A stretch of 64,000 nt of DNA from Planococcus halocryophilus (lineage in GTDB: Bacteria > Bacillota > Bacilli > Bacillales_A > Planococcaceae), in the NCBI RefSeq assembly GCF_022489025.1, contig NZ_JAKVTG010000002.1, forward strand, positions 1-64,000, in the 5' to 3' direction. The notes beneath the pieces were generated by a model, which ran no database searches, had not been told where the DNA came from, and saw nothing but the letters and a program-made list of their open reading frames with translations. The stretch's first letter is position 1; each line of letters starts with the position of its first letter. Shown here in pieces: positions 36,701 through 44,202 of this stretch. The translations under genes were made by a program, and so were the position numbers.

Positions 36701-36783
36701 GTAACAAAAACATACGCGCCAACAATCGACAGAATTAAAATTAAAAATATGAATAACTTGCTGCGATCTAATATGTATTTCAT
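33736..36783 (-). CDS. RND-superfamily efflux transporter (SwrC/AcrB-like)
   Basis: 1015 residues in two homologous halves, each with one helix, a large periplasmic-type loop (about 35-330 and 545-850), then five or six helices. LPQREIPETPSS near residue 30 is the HAE-type start motif. GILVDDSIVVNDNI carries the TM4 Asp pair needed for proton coupling. GVMGIVSLTGIVVRNAVVLID and a terminal LTTITSIIALVPIAL complete the fold. No membrane-fusion or outer-membrane partner is nearby, as expected for a Gram-positive RND such as SwrC, which exports surfactin. Its own substrate is unknown. Tandem 11-bp repeats lie at its promoter. Confidence 0.9.
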   Translation of the reverse strand: MKYILDRSKLFIFLILILSIVGAYVFVTLPQREIPETPSSLVLISTILPGAGPEEVETSITNPLEREIQKVDGIASLQSISSNSASIITLEIEDGENPDELVNSLQQQASIAASGFPDNAQEPTVEKLSFTSPLVSYMFYGDEEELANMEEALSALSKKVEAVSGVAGTTVKGLNSQEVLIELNSEELAANQLQPFEVLESLQQANQPLSLGTHDNGNEQISLTVQQEQGIEKLKELQVGAAAVPLADVATIEIVDQQTKDIVTFEGEIAISYTVFLQTEQDVPAVDKKVSSIIEEFTTDLPAGVQAEKYVSQAESVNEIFDSLYVSLAIAVLAVLIVTTAGLTLFGSFAVALTVLASVLIGMIPIPWLGVDLNQISVIGLIIAIGILVDDSIVVNDNIQRRYKLGDSALNGAITGVREVYPSIIASSLAIVVTFTPLLLLSGGNGAFIKALPSILITTIIASTILSITLVPMMQYLKTKRKANKVSETPGFLGKPLEKLALFYSNKVLRGVLKRPIIVGGGGLLIATGLLSLALFTPFEFFPAADREEVTMNVRLAEGTTIEDTDEFLTNLTEEVESEDDNVAEISIFSGEGLPNLFASSMNNTGGNTGQVVFRIDRDQTTSADFIEKWQPELRDRFPEAEIFLDTIVQGPPVGAPVTVDIKGEDIEELASIRDQLKEQMLASGATIVTDNLGDPVPAIEYVPNQDALQENKIALSLVTNQLQLLTQGVPLYTIYEGQMPYQVFLKQSGIDEGQPIDLSQFEVPALSEQGPPAFVPMNELLTAEDTTKIAQVPHKEGDRSITLRAFGGVADFENKMLDVVDTERESLSEGYELSTGGENSDQEAFFAEIGVLFLVVILLVYLVIAFQFKSFSLPFLVLIAVYLGISGAILGLFLTQTPLSFLGVMGIVSLTGIVVRNAVVLIDFVEVRRLSGELDIKEAIIESGYARIKPILLTTITSIIALVPIALSGDPLFEPLAITIIAGLTFSSLFTLVMIPALYLVFYRMNRRRNKVTA

Positions 36784-36803
36784 TATTCCGCCTCCTTCAC
36801 CTT

Positions 36804-36825
36804 TTGTATAATTATTGTATAACTA
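36804..36825. promoter_or_regulatory. Tandem 11-bp direct repeat before the RND gene
   Basis: TTGTATAATTA followed directly by TTGTATAACTA (10 of 11 identical), 20-42 bp upstream of the RND start. One helical-turn spacing suggests a regulator site; the minus-strand -10 box probably lies within it. Confidence 0.45.
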
Positions 36826-36854
36826 TAAAATTTAAAACACTAGTAAAAAGCTCG

Positions 36855-36885
36855 AAAAAAACCAGATGGATAATCCATCTGGTTT
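36855..36885 (-). terminator. Terminator of the small membrane-protein gene
   Basis: AAACCAGATGGA/TCCATCTGGTTT stem and T run on the minus strand. The stem includes the stop codon of the gene. Confidence 0.8.
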
Positions 36886-37129
36886 ACAAGCTTGGCATCT
36901 GCTGCTGTTTCATCCAATATGCGGCGACAAATAACAACAGCGGTAGCAAAATAGACATTCGGAACCAAATGCCTTCTCCACCCCAAAATATGAGCGCCAT
37001 TGGGGGCAAAAGCGCAATTCCGCTCCAAGCTAGCGCTTTCCATGATCGTTTCCATAGACCGATAATCGCCAATATAATTGACCCAATCACCAGAGACCAC
37101 AGCAAAATTCCAACCAGAAAAAAGCTCAC
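36884..37129 (-). CDS. Small membrane protein, unknown function
   Basis: 81 residues from GTG 37129, chosen because GGAGG (about 37138-37142) lies 8 bp upstream; the longer open frame to 37192 has no site and starts with a very charged segment. Three hydrophobic helices: FFLVGILLWSLVIGSIILAI, ALAWSGIALLPPMALIFW and ILLPLLLFVAAYWM. No conserved domain recognised. It is oriented with the RND gene but separated from it by a terminator. Confidence 0.6.
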   Translation of the reverse strand: MSFFLVGILLWSLVIGSIILAIIGLWKRSWKALAWSGIALLPPMALIFWGGEGIWFRMSILLPLLLFVAAYWMKQQQMPSL

Positions 37130-37311
37130 TTTAACGCGCCTCCGTTCATCATCTTTCTTACTTAATCTATACCCGATTTTCAAAATAAACATACGTTACA
37201 GCAAAAAAAGACAGCCTCTTTAAAGAGTTTGGAATAAGTTAATAACCTACAATACTTCATGCAAAGCAGATACTTTTACTACCTAAAACAAATTAACTGT
37301 CTATGTATTTG

Positions 37312-37418
37312 GAGAAGCGTTTGCTCGACTCCTGTGGGAATAGCGGGCTTGAGAGACCCCGCAGAGAGCGTCAGCGAACGAGGAGGCTCGATGTCCGCCC
37401 CACGGAAAGCGAGCGATA
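37312..37418. repeat. Dispersed Bacillales intergenic repeat (CTCCTGTGGGAATAGCG type)
   Basis: The block runs from GGAGAAGCGTTTGCTCG through CTCCTGTGGGAATAGCG, GAGACCCCGCAG and GAGGAGGCTCGATG to CCCACGGAAAGCGAGCG. I recognise this as a GC-rich repeat scattered between genes in many Bacillus relatives, with self-complementary ends. It occupies the middle of the 371-bp gap 37130-37500, which otherwise holds only a terminator. Confidence 0.75.
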
Positions 37419-37460
37419 AGCTTCGGAAAACACGGTTATTTAAGACCTTCTCGTCAGCCT

Positions 37461-37487
37461 AAAAAAAGACAGCCTTTTTGGCTGCCT
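37461..37487 (-). terminator. Terminator of the TraB-family gene
   Basis: GGCAGCC/GGCTGTC stem (one G-U pair) and seven T residues on the minus strand, about 14 bp after the stop. Confidence 0.75.
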
Positions 37488-37500
37488 TCTAAATTAAATT

Positions 37501-38667
37501 TTATAGGTTTTGGAAAAACAAACGAATAACATCTAAGCCACCGATAACGTTACCAGCTGCCGTACCTAAATTGGTCAACACGACAACCAATAAGACACGC
37601 GTCACTTTATTGTCCCAAAATCCTTTGAGAGTAAAAACGTCTTTCGACAATGTTTGGAAATCCCCAACGTTCGGGCGACGAACATAGGCTTGTGCCAGCC
37701 CGGAAAACCAGCCAGCAGCCAAAAGCGGATGCAAGGCACCAATCGGCCCGCCAACAAACGCTGTTAAAATCGCCAATGGATGACCAAAAGCAATCGTCGC
37801 TCCAATTGCGCCGAGACATGCTGTCCACAAAATCCAGCTAACTGTTTGGTCAATTCCTGCTGCAGGGTTGTTCATGAATGTAATAGCGATCATTGCAACT
37901 AACGCCAATGGAATCGCCCAGCCGATAATTTTTGGCCATTTCGATTTTGGTGGAACTTTTGATAATTCTTCTAAATCGTGATTGTTATGAACTTCTTTGA
38001 TGATTCCTGGAATATGAGCGGCACCAAGAACAGCGACGACTTTTTTACCAGGAGCTTCTTTTATTTTTTGGGCCAAATACTGATCACGCTCATCAATAAG
38101 CGGCGTTTTCAATTTCGGAAAAGCTTGTGTAAAGTCATCCATCACAGCGTTCAACGTATCTTGTGACTTCATCTTTTCCAAGTCTTCTTCTGAAATGGTC
38201 TCTTTGCTAAAAATGCTGAAAAATACAGACGTCAGAAGTTGTGCTTTTCCCATAAAGCCGATATTGCCCCAAATGCGTGAAAACGTCACTTGAATATTGC
38301 GATCCGCTAATACAAGTTCTGCTCCAGCTTCTTTAGCAGAGGCAATTCCTTGAATCATTTCTTGTCCAGGCTTAATACCAAACTGATCGGCTAGTCGATT
38401 TTGAAATGAAGAAATGGCCAAGTTCATTAATAATAAACTCGCTTTTTTGTCTTTAATGACTTTAAAAATATCGGTTTCTTTCCATTTGCTATCTTGCGTT
38501 ACCGATTCATAGCGTTGTGCATCTAATTCGATACAAACCGAATCAGGCTGTTCTGCTTCAATAACTGCCTTCACCTGCTCAGCACTTGCTTTAGATACAT
38601 GTGCCGTACCGATTAAGATCAATTCTTTTTCGCCGTATTCTATGCGTGTGATATTATCCTCAACCAT
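37501..38667 (-). CDS. TraB/PrgY-family membrane protein
   Basis: 388 residues. The N-terminal 220 residues follow the TraB/TIKI (erythromycin-esterase-like) fold: LIGTAHVSKASAEQV with the GTAH motif near residue 20, CIELDAQRYES, LADRNIQVTFSR and AVLGAAHIPGI near residue 215. Four hydrophobic helices follow (about 245-388), with GHPLAILTAFVGGPIGALHPLLAAG, split here as GGPIGALHP. PrgY of Enterococcus reduces pheromone activity and TIKI proteins are metalloproteases, so a peptidase-like role is plausible. The substrate is unknown. It is monocistronic. Confidence 0.85.
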   Translation of the reverse strand: MVEDNITRIEYGEKELILIGTAHVSKASAEQVKAVIEAEQPDSVCIELDAQRYESVTQDSKWKETDIFKVIKDKKASLLLMNLAISSFQNRLADQFGIKPGQEMIQGIASAKEAGAELVLADRNIQVTFSRIWGNIGFMGKAQLLTSVFFSIFSKETISEEDLEKMKSQDTLNAVMDDFTQAFPKLKTPLIDERDQYLAQKIKEAPGKKVVAVLGAAHIPGIIKEVHNNHDLEELSKVPPKSKWPKIIGWAIPLALVAMIAITFMNNPAAGIDQTVSWILWTACLGAIGATIAFGHPLAILTAFVGGPIGALHPLLAAGWFSGLAQAYVRRPNVGDFQTLSKDVFTLKGFWDNKVTRVLLVVVLTNLGTAAGNVIGGLDVIRLFFQNL

Positions 38668-38800
38668 ACTGTACTTCCTTCATAGAACTATATTTCTTCT
38701 CATCTCAGATGAAAAGACTGTCTATTCTTTATAATGAATTAGAATAGCAAAAATATCAATGCTGCACCCTTCCCATTAATAGAGAAAAAGCAGAAAAAGG

Positions 38801-39646
38801 TCACAAATCAGTCGCATTGAACGTATCGCCATCTTTTAAATTACCGGATTGAAACCCTTTTTTAAACCAGCGCTGACGTTGTTCTGAACTGCCGTGCGTA
38901 AAACTTTCAGGAACGACATACCCACGCGCACGTTGTTGAATGGTATCGTCTCCTACAGCACTTGCCGCCGTTAACGCTTCTTGTAAGTCACCTTCTTCTA
39001 AATATCCCATGCCTTGTGCGTGATGAGCCCAAACACCTGATAAATAATCTGCTTGAAGTTCTAAACGAACCTGCACTTTATTGTATTCTTCTTCACTTAA
39101 TTCATTGCGCAGTGGTTGCACTTGTTCCATCACTCCAAGTAAGTTTTGAACATGATGACCGACTTCATGTGCCACTACATAAGCCATCGCAAAATCTCCA
39201 GGCGCTTTGAACTGAGTTTGTAATTCATTGTAGAAGCTTAAATCGATATAAAGTTTATAGTCACCTGGACAATAAAAAGGTCCAACTGATGCTCCCGCTG
39301 TTCCACAAGCCGATTCAACACTGCCTGTATACAGGACGAGTGTCGGTTCTACGTACTCCATGCCTTCTTCTGCAAAAACTTCTGTCCATACTTCTTCCGT
39401 ATCTGCAAGAACGACCGAGACAAATTCAGCCAACTCTTCTTCTTCAGGCGTTGCTTCGTAAGGCTGATTGGAAGTGGTTCCTGTCGATCCACCTAATTGA
39501 TCCAGGATAACACCCGGATCGCCTCCTAAAAAAGCGACGAGTAGGACGATCAAAAGGCCTCCGATGCCACCTCCGGCCACAATCGCACCACCTTTACCTC
39601 TTCGATCTTCAACATTTCTACTGGCTTTTCTACCTTTCCAATCCAT
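38801..39646 (-). CDS. Neutral zinc metallopeptidase, YpfJ family
   Basis: 281 residues from ATG 39646 (MDWKGRKASRN), behind GAGGG; the longer frame lacks a site. A basic cytoplasmic start (RRGKGG) is followed by one membrane helix with AGGGIGGLLIVLLVAFLGG, and the rest is outside. YVVAHEVGHHVQNLLGV holds the HExxH zinc site, and ELQADYLSGVWAHHAQ supplies the third ligand (ELQAD). CPGDYKLYIDLSFYNEL is a family motif. Targets are unknown. Length and motifs fit the family. Confidence 0.88.
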   Translation of the reverse strand: MDWKGRKASRNVEDRRGKGGAIVAGGGIGGLLIVLLVAFLGGDPGVILDQLGGSTGTTSNQPYEATPEEEELAEFVSVVLADTEEVWTEVFAEEGMEYVEPTLVLYTGSVESACGTAGASVGPFYCPGDYKLYIDLSFYNELQTQFKAPGDFAMAYVVAHEVGHHVQNLLGVMEQVQPLRNELSEEEYNKVQVRLELQADYLSGVWAHHAQGMGYLEEGDLQEALTAASAVGDDTIQQRARGYVVPESFTHGSSEQRQRWFKKGFQSGNLKDGDTFNATDL

Positions 39647-39704
39647 AAGGGTCCCTCGTTTCACAATGGTTTTATAGTTAAGCATACCCATTTCCACTAT
39701 TGTT

Positions 39705-40316
39705 TTAATCCATCTTAGGTAGCCGATAAATTAAAAAGCGTTCACGTGGATCTTTATGAAAATCAGGCAATGGAATTTCTTTTACTAATTGAAAAGCCGT
39801 GCTCATCTCTAAGTAATCGCCATACTCTTGTGAGCCAAAAAATAAAATCACATCAATTGTTCGCGGAGTTTTTTCAGCCGAGCGCATCACTTGATTGAGA
39901 AAAGCGATAAACACTTGCACTGAAAAAGGATTAAAGAAATAAAATTTATTGTCTTGGTCTGCGACTTGATAGTCTTGCGCCAAACAATTATAGAAGCTAA
40001 TGCTCGACTCAGCGTCTTCGTGCTGCCCAAGATATCTTTTTTTATTTTCAAGAGCTTCAGCGTAAAATAAGGGATTCATCTCAATCCCTGCACTTTTCGC
40101 ACCGAAGAAATGATGAACATAAAAGTTTAAGCGTCCCTTGCCACATCCAACATCCACAAGTTGATCTTCTGGAATCACAGGATAATGCTCGAACAAGGTA
40201 TCGAGTAAATCATATGGAGTTGGCTCGTAACGATTGTGGTGCAAAGAATCGGTCAACCCTTGTTGGTGTCCCACAGTTACAATGTTTAGTTGGCTATCAT
40301 ATGCTTGCTCGTCCAT
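39705..40316 (-). CDS. Class I SAM-dependent methyltransferase-like protein
   Basis: 203 residues. LVDVGCGKGRLNFYV (residues about 53-67) is SAM-binding motif I, GIEMNPLFYAEAL motif II with the acidic ribose-binding residue, and FYFFNPFSVQVF sits where the catalytic NPPY/NPF loop is expected. YEPTPYDLLDTLF precedes the fold. The substrate cannot be predicted. The start has GGAAGGAAGTG at good distance. It lies close to the metallopeptidase gene (58 bp) on the same strand and may be co-transcribed with it. Confidence 0.78.
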   Translation of the reverse strand: MDEQAYDSQLNIVTVGHQQGLTDSLHHNRYEPTPYDLLDTLFEHYPVIPEDQLVDVGCGKGRLNFYVHHFFGAKSAGIEMNPLFYAEALENKKRYLGQHEDAESSISFYNCLAQDYQVADQDNKFYFFNPFSVQVFIAFLNQVMRSAEKTPRTIDVILFFGSQEYGDYLEMSTAFQLVKEIPLPDFHKDPRERFLIYRLPKMD

Positions 40317-40358
40317 CCTGAATCACTTCCTTCCCTATAAAATTTTACGTTTTTCATC

Positions 40359-40387
40359 TTGCAATTAACAAATATATTTGTTATAGT
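40359..40387 (+). promoter_or_regulatory. Promoter of the lysine riboswitch-dapA unit
   Basis: TTGCAA (40359-40364), a 17-bp spacer and TATAGT (40382-40387), about 40 bp ahead of the L-box. Confidence 0.65.
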
Positions 40388-40424
40388 ACAGCTAATTCAA
40401 TATTTCTTGCTCCATTTTTATGGA

Positions 40425-40602
40425 GTAGGATAGAGGCGCAAAAACCATCAGTACGCAAAAAGAGGACGATGAGGTCCATTGACGTTTGCCGAAAGGGGGA
40501 TTTGCCGAAGTGACGGAAAGCTCATATTTCCGTGCGCTGGGTCTGTATTTAACAAATGCAGGACTGTCATATAGGAAACTATATGGAGGGCTATCTGATG
40601 CA
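40425..40602 (+). ncRNA. Lysine riboswitch (L-box)
   Basis: The conserved L-box blocks are in order: ATAGAGGCGC, AGTACGCAAAAAGAGG, GCCGAAAGGGGGATTTGCCG with AAGTGACGG following, GCTGGGTCTG, GGACTGTCATATAGG and ATATGGAGGGCTATC, whose last bases close the P1 stem with the first block. It lies 130 bp before dapA with an intrinsic terminator between. Bound lysine should terminate transcription. Confidence 0.95.
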
Positions 40603-40632
40603 CAGGAACGAATGGTAAACATTGTTTCTACT

Positions 40633-40666
40633 GCAGCAACAGGACCCCCCTGTTGCTGCTTTTTTG
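40633..40666 (+). terminator. Lysine-riboswitch terminator ahead of dapA
   Basis: GCAGCAACAGG/CCTGTTGCTGC stem with a 5-base loop and six T residues, between the L-box and the dapA start. Confidence 0.88.
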
Positions 40667-40729
40667 TTTATTCCTGACTGGCCCCTCACCTCTAAGCTAC
40701 GAAAAAAATTAGAAAAGGGTGTGTTGTTT

Positions 40730-41620
40730 ATGAATTTCGGCCAAATTATTACAGCAATGGTAACACCGTTCGACCAACAAGGAGAAATCGATTTCCCAGC
40801 AACCAAAAAATTAATCGAGCATTTAATCGCGAACGGCTCTGACGGACTTGTCGTCGCAGGTACAACAGGTGAATCACCTACCTTATCAATTGAGGAAAAA
40901 GTAGAGTTATTCCAATTTACCGTAAACACAGTCGCGGGTCGAATTCCGGTTATTGCAGGAACGGGATCGAATAATACGCGTGCTTCTATTTCATTGACGC
41001 AACAAGCAGAAGAAGTTGGTATTGACGGCGTTATGCTTGTAACGCCATATTACAATAAACCTTCACAAGAAGGCATGTTCCAACATTTCCAAGCGATTGC
41101 CGAGTCTACGAATTTGCCTGTGATGCTTTATAACATTCCTGGTCGCAGCGTAGTTAATTTGTCTCCTGAGACAATCATTCGCTTATCCCAAATTAGCAAT
41201 ATTGTTTCCGTTAAAGAAGCGAGTGGCGATTTAGACGCAGCTGCTGAAATTATCGAAAATACGCCTGACTCATTTACTGTATACAGCGGTGATGACAGCT
41301 TAACACTGCCAATGCTATCAATTGGTGGCACTGGAATTGTTTCGGTTTCTGCGCACATTATTGGCAATGATATGCAAGACATGATTACGAGCTTTAAAAC
41401 AGGTGATGTAAAAACAGCAGCAGCTATTCATAGACGTTTAGTACCAACGATGAAAGCATTGTTTGCTGCGCCAAATCCGACGCCAGTTAAAGCAGCTCTT
41501 AACATCACGGGCGTTCAAGTAGGTGGCGTTCGATTGCCGATGATTCCATTAACAGAAGAAGAAACATTGACGTTACGTGCATCTTTACCAGATTTGCATT
41601 CAGAAGCTGTAACAAACTAA
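40730..41620 (+). CDS. dapA: 4-Hydroxy-tetrahydrodipicolinate synthase DapA
   Basis: 296 residues from ATG 40730 (MNFGQIITAMVTPF), with AAAAGGG upstream; the frame is open through the terminator but that part is not coding. Motifs are VAGTTGESPTL, MLVTPYYNKPSQEG with the catalytic Tyr, LYNIPGRSV with the Arg, and IVSVKEASGD with the Schiff-base Lys. It condenses pyruvate and aspartate semialdehyde, the first step to lysine and diaminopimelate. Its promoter, L-box and terminator make it a stand-alone lysine-regulated unit. Confidence 0.95.
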   Translation: MNFGQIITAMVTPFDQQGEIDFPATKKLIEHLIANGSDGLVVAGTTGESPTLSIEEKVELFQFTVNTVAGRIPVIAGTGSNNTRASISLTQQAEEVGIDGVMLVTPYYNKPSQEGMFQHFQAIAESTNLPVMLYNIPGRSVVNLSPETIIRLSQISNIVSVKEASGDLDAAAEIIENTPDSFTVYSGDDSLTLPMLSIGGTGIVSVSAHIIGNDMQDMITSFKTGDVKTAAAIHRRLVPTMKALFAAPNPTPVKAALNITGVQVGGVRLPMIPLTEEETLTLRASLPDLHSEAVTN

Positions 41621-41626
41621 AGTCGA

Positions 41627-41661
41627 AAAAACGCTGAAGTCTACAAACTTCAGCGTTTTTT
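41627..41661. terminator. Bidirectional terminator after dapA
   Basis: AACGCTGAAGT/ACTTCAGCGTT stem with A and T runs, between convergent genes. Confidence 0.85.
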
Positions 41662-41671
41662 TTGATTCGAT

Positions 41672-42610
41672 TTATATTAGTCCGTAAGCACAATTTCTCC
41701 CACCAGCTTTTGCTTTATAAAGGTAGCTGTCTGCCCGTGACAACCAGCTGCTTATTTCATCGCCAGGCATATATACCGCGACGCCAATACTGACAGTAAC
41801 CGGTACATTTATCCAGTTAGCAGACTCCATGTATTTGCATATGGCATTGCCTTTAGCCAAACCTTCTTTAGCCCCAACGTCAGGCATAATGATGACAAAC
41901 TCTTCTCCACCAAAACGTGTCACAATGCCAGTTGATCCGACGACTTCTTCCAAACGTCTCGCTAACTCTTTTAATACTGCATCCCCTATATGATGGCCAT
42001 GTGTATCATTGACTCGTTTAAAATGATCGATATCTAAAATGAGAACAGTCACTTCACGCCCTTTTTCTGCCTGTACTAAAAAATGGGTTAGTCGTTCTTC
42101 AAGATAGCGACGGTTTTTGGAACCAGTGAGTGAATCTGTGATGGCTAATTGTTGAAGCTCTAAGTTTAAAGCTAGCAACTCTTGCTGTTTGTTTTCGACT
42201 TCATTCATTAAAGTTTGTAACTTTTCATAAGCGTCAGCTGTCTCACTATTAATTTTTTCGGCAGTGCGCTTAGCCAGTAGCAATTCCTTTTCATACTCTC
42301 CGCGAACACTCATTTGTATCACAGCACATTCATAAAATCCGTCGCGCTCTACTACATTCATTAATGCCGGCATAGATCCTGTTGTACTTTTCAATGTTAA
42401 AAACATCTCGTTGACAGTTCCGTGCATTTTAATAGAAGGAGTAAAGTAAGTCTGAAAATACATCCGTGATGCGATGGTCTGCAACTCATGAATATGTTGC
42501 GGATTTTCTACACCTGTTAAGTTCCGCAATGTGCTATTGATTTCAACTATACGTAAGTCCCCGTCCAGAACTAAATATCCACAAGGTGCTCTATCAAGTT
42601 GCTGTTCCAT
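41672..42610 (-). CDS. PAS-GGDEF diguanylate cyclase paired with an RsbQ-like hydrolase
   Basis: 312 residues from ATG 42610 (MEQQLDRAPCGYLVLDGDL), with GGAGTGAGGA upstream. Residues 1-115 are a PAS domain of the APCGYL type seen in RsbP. Residues about 115-157 form a coiled coil. Residues 158-312 are a GGDEF domain with LTGSKNRRYLEERL, ILDIDHFKRVNDTHGH and GGEEF (234-238), so cyclase activity is expected. No RxxD inhibitory site precedes GGEEF. There are no membrane helices. The gene follows the RsbQ-like hydrolase by 11 bp. In B. subtilis RsbQ activates RsbP, a PAS-PP2C phosphatase; here the output would be c-di-GMP. The pairing is seen; its function is inferred. Confidence 0.85.
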   Translation of the reverse strand: MEQQLDRAPCGYLVLDGDLRIVEINSTLRNLTGVENPQHIHELQTIASRMYFQTYFTPSIKMHGTVNEMFLTLKSTTGSMPALMNVVERDGFYECAVIQMSVRGEYEKELLLAKRTAEKINSETADAYEKLQTLMNEVENKQQELLALNLELQQLAITDSLTGSKNRRYLEERLTHFLVQAEKGREVTVLILDIDHFKRVNDTHGHHIGDAVLKELARRLEEVVGSTGIVTRFGGEEFVIIMPDVGAKEGLAKGNAICKYMESANWINVPVTVSIGVAVYMPGDEISSWLSRADSYLYKAKAGGRNCAYGLI

Positions 42611-42621
42611 TGTCCTCACTC

Positions 42622-43422
42622 CTACTCTGCCAAGTACCCCTTGATGCATGCCACGGTCTCCTCAACATCGCTTAAATGTGGGTTATGTCCCACTGCTTCC
42701 ATTATTACCAATTTACTGCCGGCGATTTTTTCGTGAATGTAGGTCCCAATTTCTAACGGTACAATCGCATCAAATTTCGGTTGAAGAATTAAAGTTGGGA
42801 CTGTTACTTTATCCAATTGATCCCGAAGGTCTGAAGTAAATGTCACTTCAGCAAATTGTCTTGCAATCATTGGGTCATTTGAGCATAATATCTCCTCAAA
42901 ATTTTCTGCTAGTTGAGGTCGTTCTTCATTTAGCATTACTACAGGAGCCAAATATTTTGCCCACTCTTTGTAATTTATCTCCATCATATCCAATAACTCA
43001 TCTATGTCCGATCGCTCAAATCCGCCATTATAGCCAGGTTCGTTCATATAATAAGGCGACGGACCAATCATAATCATTTTTTCCATCAACTCAGGTTGTT
43101 CAATCGTTGCTAGTAGCCCAATCATCGAACTAACAGAATGCCCAACGAAAATCAGCCCTTCTAGCTCGAGTGCAGCGCAAACTTCCAATAAATCTTGTTT
43201 GTAACCATCTAACGTTCTGTAACGTTCTTGTGAGTATGCTGATTTATCACTATTTCCTGATCCAACATAGTCAAAAGTAACGACTCGATAATTCGCTTGA
43301 AATTCCATAATGGTATTATTCCAAACTTGCTGATCACACCCAAATCCATGACCAAATACTAACGTTTTTTCTCCTTGCCCAGTCACTCGTACATTGTTAC
43401 GCTTTAAAATATCCATTTTCAC
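42622..43422 (-). CDS. rsbQ: RsbQ-like alpha/beta hydrolase
   Basis: 266 residues. LVFGHGFGCDQQVWN forms the oxyanion region. The triad is S96 in VGHSVSSMIG, D218 in QPKFDAIVP and H246 in VGHNPHLS, almost the same positions I recall for B. subtilis RsbQ. DYVGSGNSD is also typical. RsbQ is a hydrolase needed to activate the PAS domain of RsbP in the energy-stress branch of sigma-B control, probably by supplying a small hydrophobic ligand. The start is GTG 43422 (GGAG site) with ATG two codons later as the alternative. The next gene is a PAS-GGDEF protein, not a PP2C. Confidence 0.85.
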   Translation of the reverse strand: MKMDILKRNNVRVTGQGEKTLVFGHGFGCDQQVWNNTIMEFQANYRVVTFDYVGSGNSDKSAYSQERYRTLDGYKQDLLEVCAALELEGLIFVGHSVSSMIGLLATIEQPELMEKMIMIGPSPYYMNEPGYNGGFERSDIDELLDMMEINYKEWAKYLAPVVMLNEERPQLAENFEEILCSNDPMIARQFAEVTFTSDLRDQLDKVTVPTLILQPKFDAIVPLEIGTYIHEKIAGSKLVIMEAVGHNPHLSDVEETVACIKGYLAE

Positions 43423-43582
43423 TGTTGCTCCGCCTCTTGTTTGCTTCTCATGAGGAGAATAAATTAGATTACAAAAAAGTTAAATATACCTAATCATAGC
43501 ATCAATAAATGGATTTAAAAGAGTTCAAACTAAAAAATATATTGGCTAAAAGCACTATTCGCTGACAATATACTTGATAACA

Positions 43583-43611
43583 AAAAAAGACAGCAGACAA
43601 AAGTCTGCTGT
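43583..43611 (-). terminator. Terminator of the rpmG-rpsN unit
   Basis: CAGCAGAC/GTCTGCTG stem followed on the minus strand by a T run. It lies about 90 bp beyond rpsN. The rest of the 276-bp gap 43423-43698 shows nothing else. Confidence 0.6.
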
Positions 43612-43698
43612 TCGGCATATTTTTACAGTATAAATTAATAGAAATCGAATGAACGACTATCTTTTTGCGCTTACTAAATAGGAGATTACAGGATCCAT

Positions 43699-43968
43699 TT
43701 ACCAGCTTGCTTTTTTAACCCCTGGAATCTGCCCTCTATGCGCCAGTTCTCGAAAAGTAATACGAGACATTCCAAATTTGCGCATAAAACTCCGTGGTCT
43801 TCCTGTTACTGCACACCGATTATTTAAACGCGTTGGTGATGAATCTTTTGGTAACTTAGCTAATGCCTCCAAATCGCCTTTTTCTTTGAGTTCTTGTCTT
43901 TTTTCTGCAAATTTGGCAACTAGCGCTTGCTGTTTCTCGTAACGCGCAACTTTCGATTTTTTCGCCAT
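43699..43968 (-). CDS. rpsN: Ribosomal protein S14, zinc-independent paralogue
   Basis: 89 residues, the long (C-minus) form. The short zinc form has two CxxC pairs; here that region reads [20 protein letters not shown] with a single Cys and no zinc knuckle. It replaces the zinc-containing S14 when zinc is scarce (YhzA type in B. subtilis). A Zur-like box lies at 43981-44002 just upstream, and rpmG of the same kind is 48 bp upstream on the same strand. Confidence 0.94.
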   Translation of the reverse strand: MAKKSKVARYEKQQALVAKFAEKRQELKEKGDLEALAKLPKDSSPTRLNNRCAVTGRPRSFMRKFGMSRITFRELAHRGQIPGVKKASW

Positions 43969-43980
43969 TTCTCCACCTCC

Positions 43981-44002
43981 AAAATAGTAATGATTACGTT
44001 TT
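43981..44002 (-). promoter_or_regulatory. Zur-like box before rpsN
   Basis: GTAATGATTAC (43987-43997) in an A/T-rich surround, matching the TCGTAATNATTACGA-type Zur operator. The same 20-odd bases recur before rpmG. Confidence 0.75.
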
Positions 44003-44016
44003 ATAGATTAAAAAAA

Positions 44017-44166
44017 TTATTTTGTTTCACGATGAACAGTAACTTTCTGAAGACGCGGGCTGTATTTTTTCAACTCGATTCGTTCAGGATTTGTTCGCTT
44101 ATTTTTTGTTGTACTGTAATTTCGATCTCCTGTTTCTGTGCATGCGAGTGTTATATTAACTCTCAT
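44017..44166 (-). CDS. rpmG: Ribosomal protein L33, zinc-independent paralogue
   Basis: 49 residues, read directly from the minus strand: [20 protein letters not shown] at the start, then [20 protein letters not shown] near the end. The usual L33 zinc pairs are broken: CTEC has become CTET and KYCP has become KYSP. This is the C-minus form made under zinc limitation to free zinc from ribosomes. AAGGAGG lies 7 bp before the ATG. It has its own Zur-like box and precedes the C-minus rpsN. Confidence 0.93.
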   Translation of the reverse strand: MRVNITLACTETGDRNYSTTKNKRTNPERIELKKYSPRLQKVTVHRETK

Positions 44167-44202
44167 TATTTTTCCTCCTTCATTTTACGATATTGTTTTA
44201 TA

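Noticed and set aside
40392-40677. Short frames over the dapA leader
   Set aside because: The region is fully explained by the lysine riboswitch and terminator.
40622-40729. N-terminal extension of DapA
   Set aside because: It reads through the terminator hairpin; the ATG at 40730 matches the family start.
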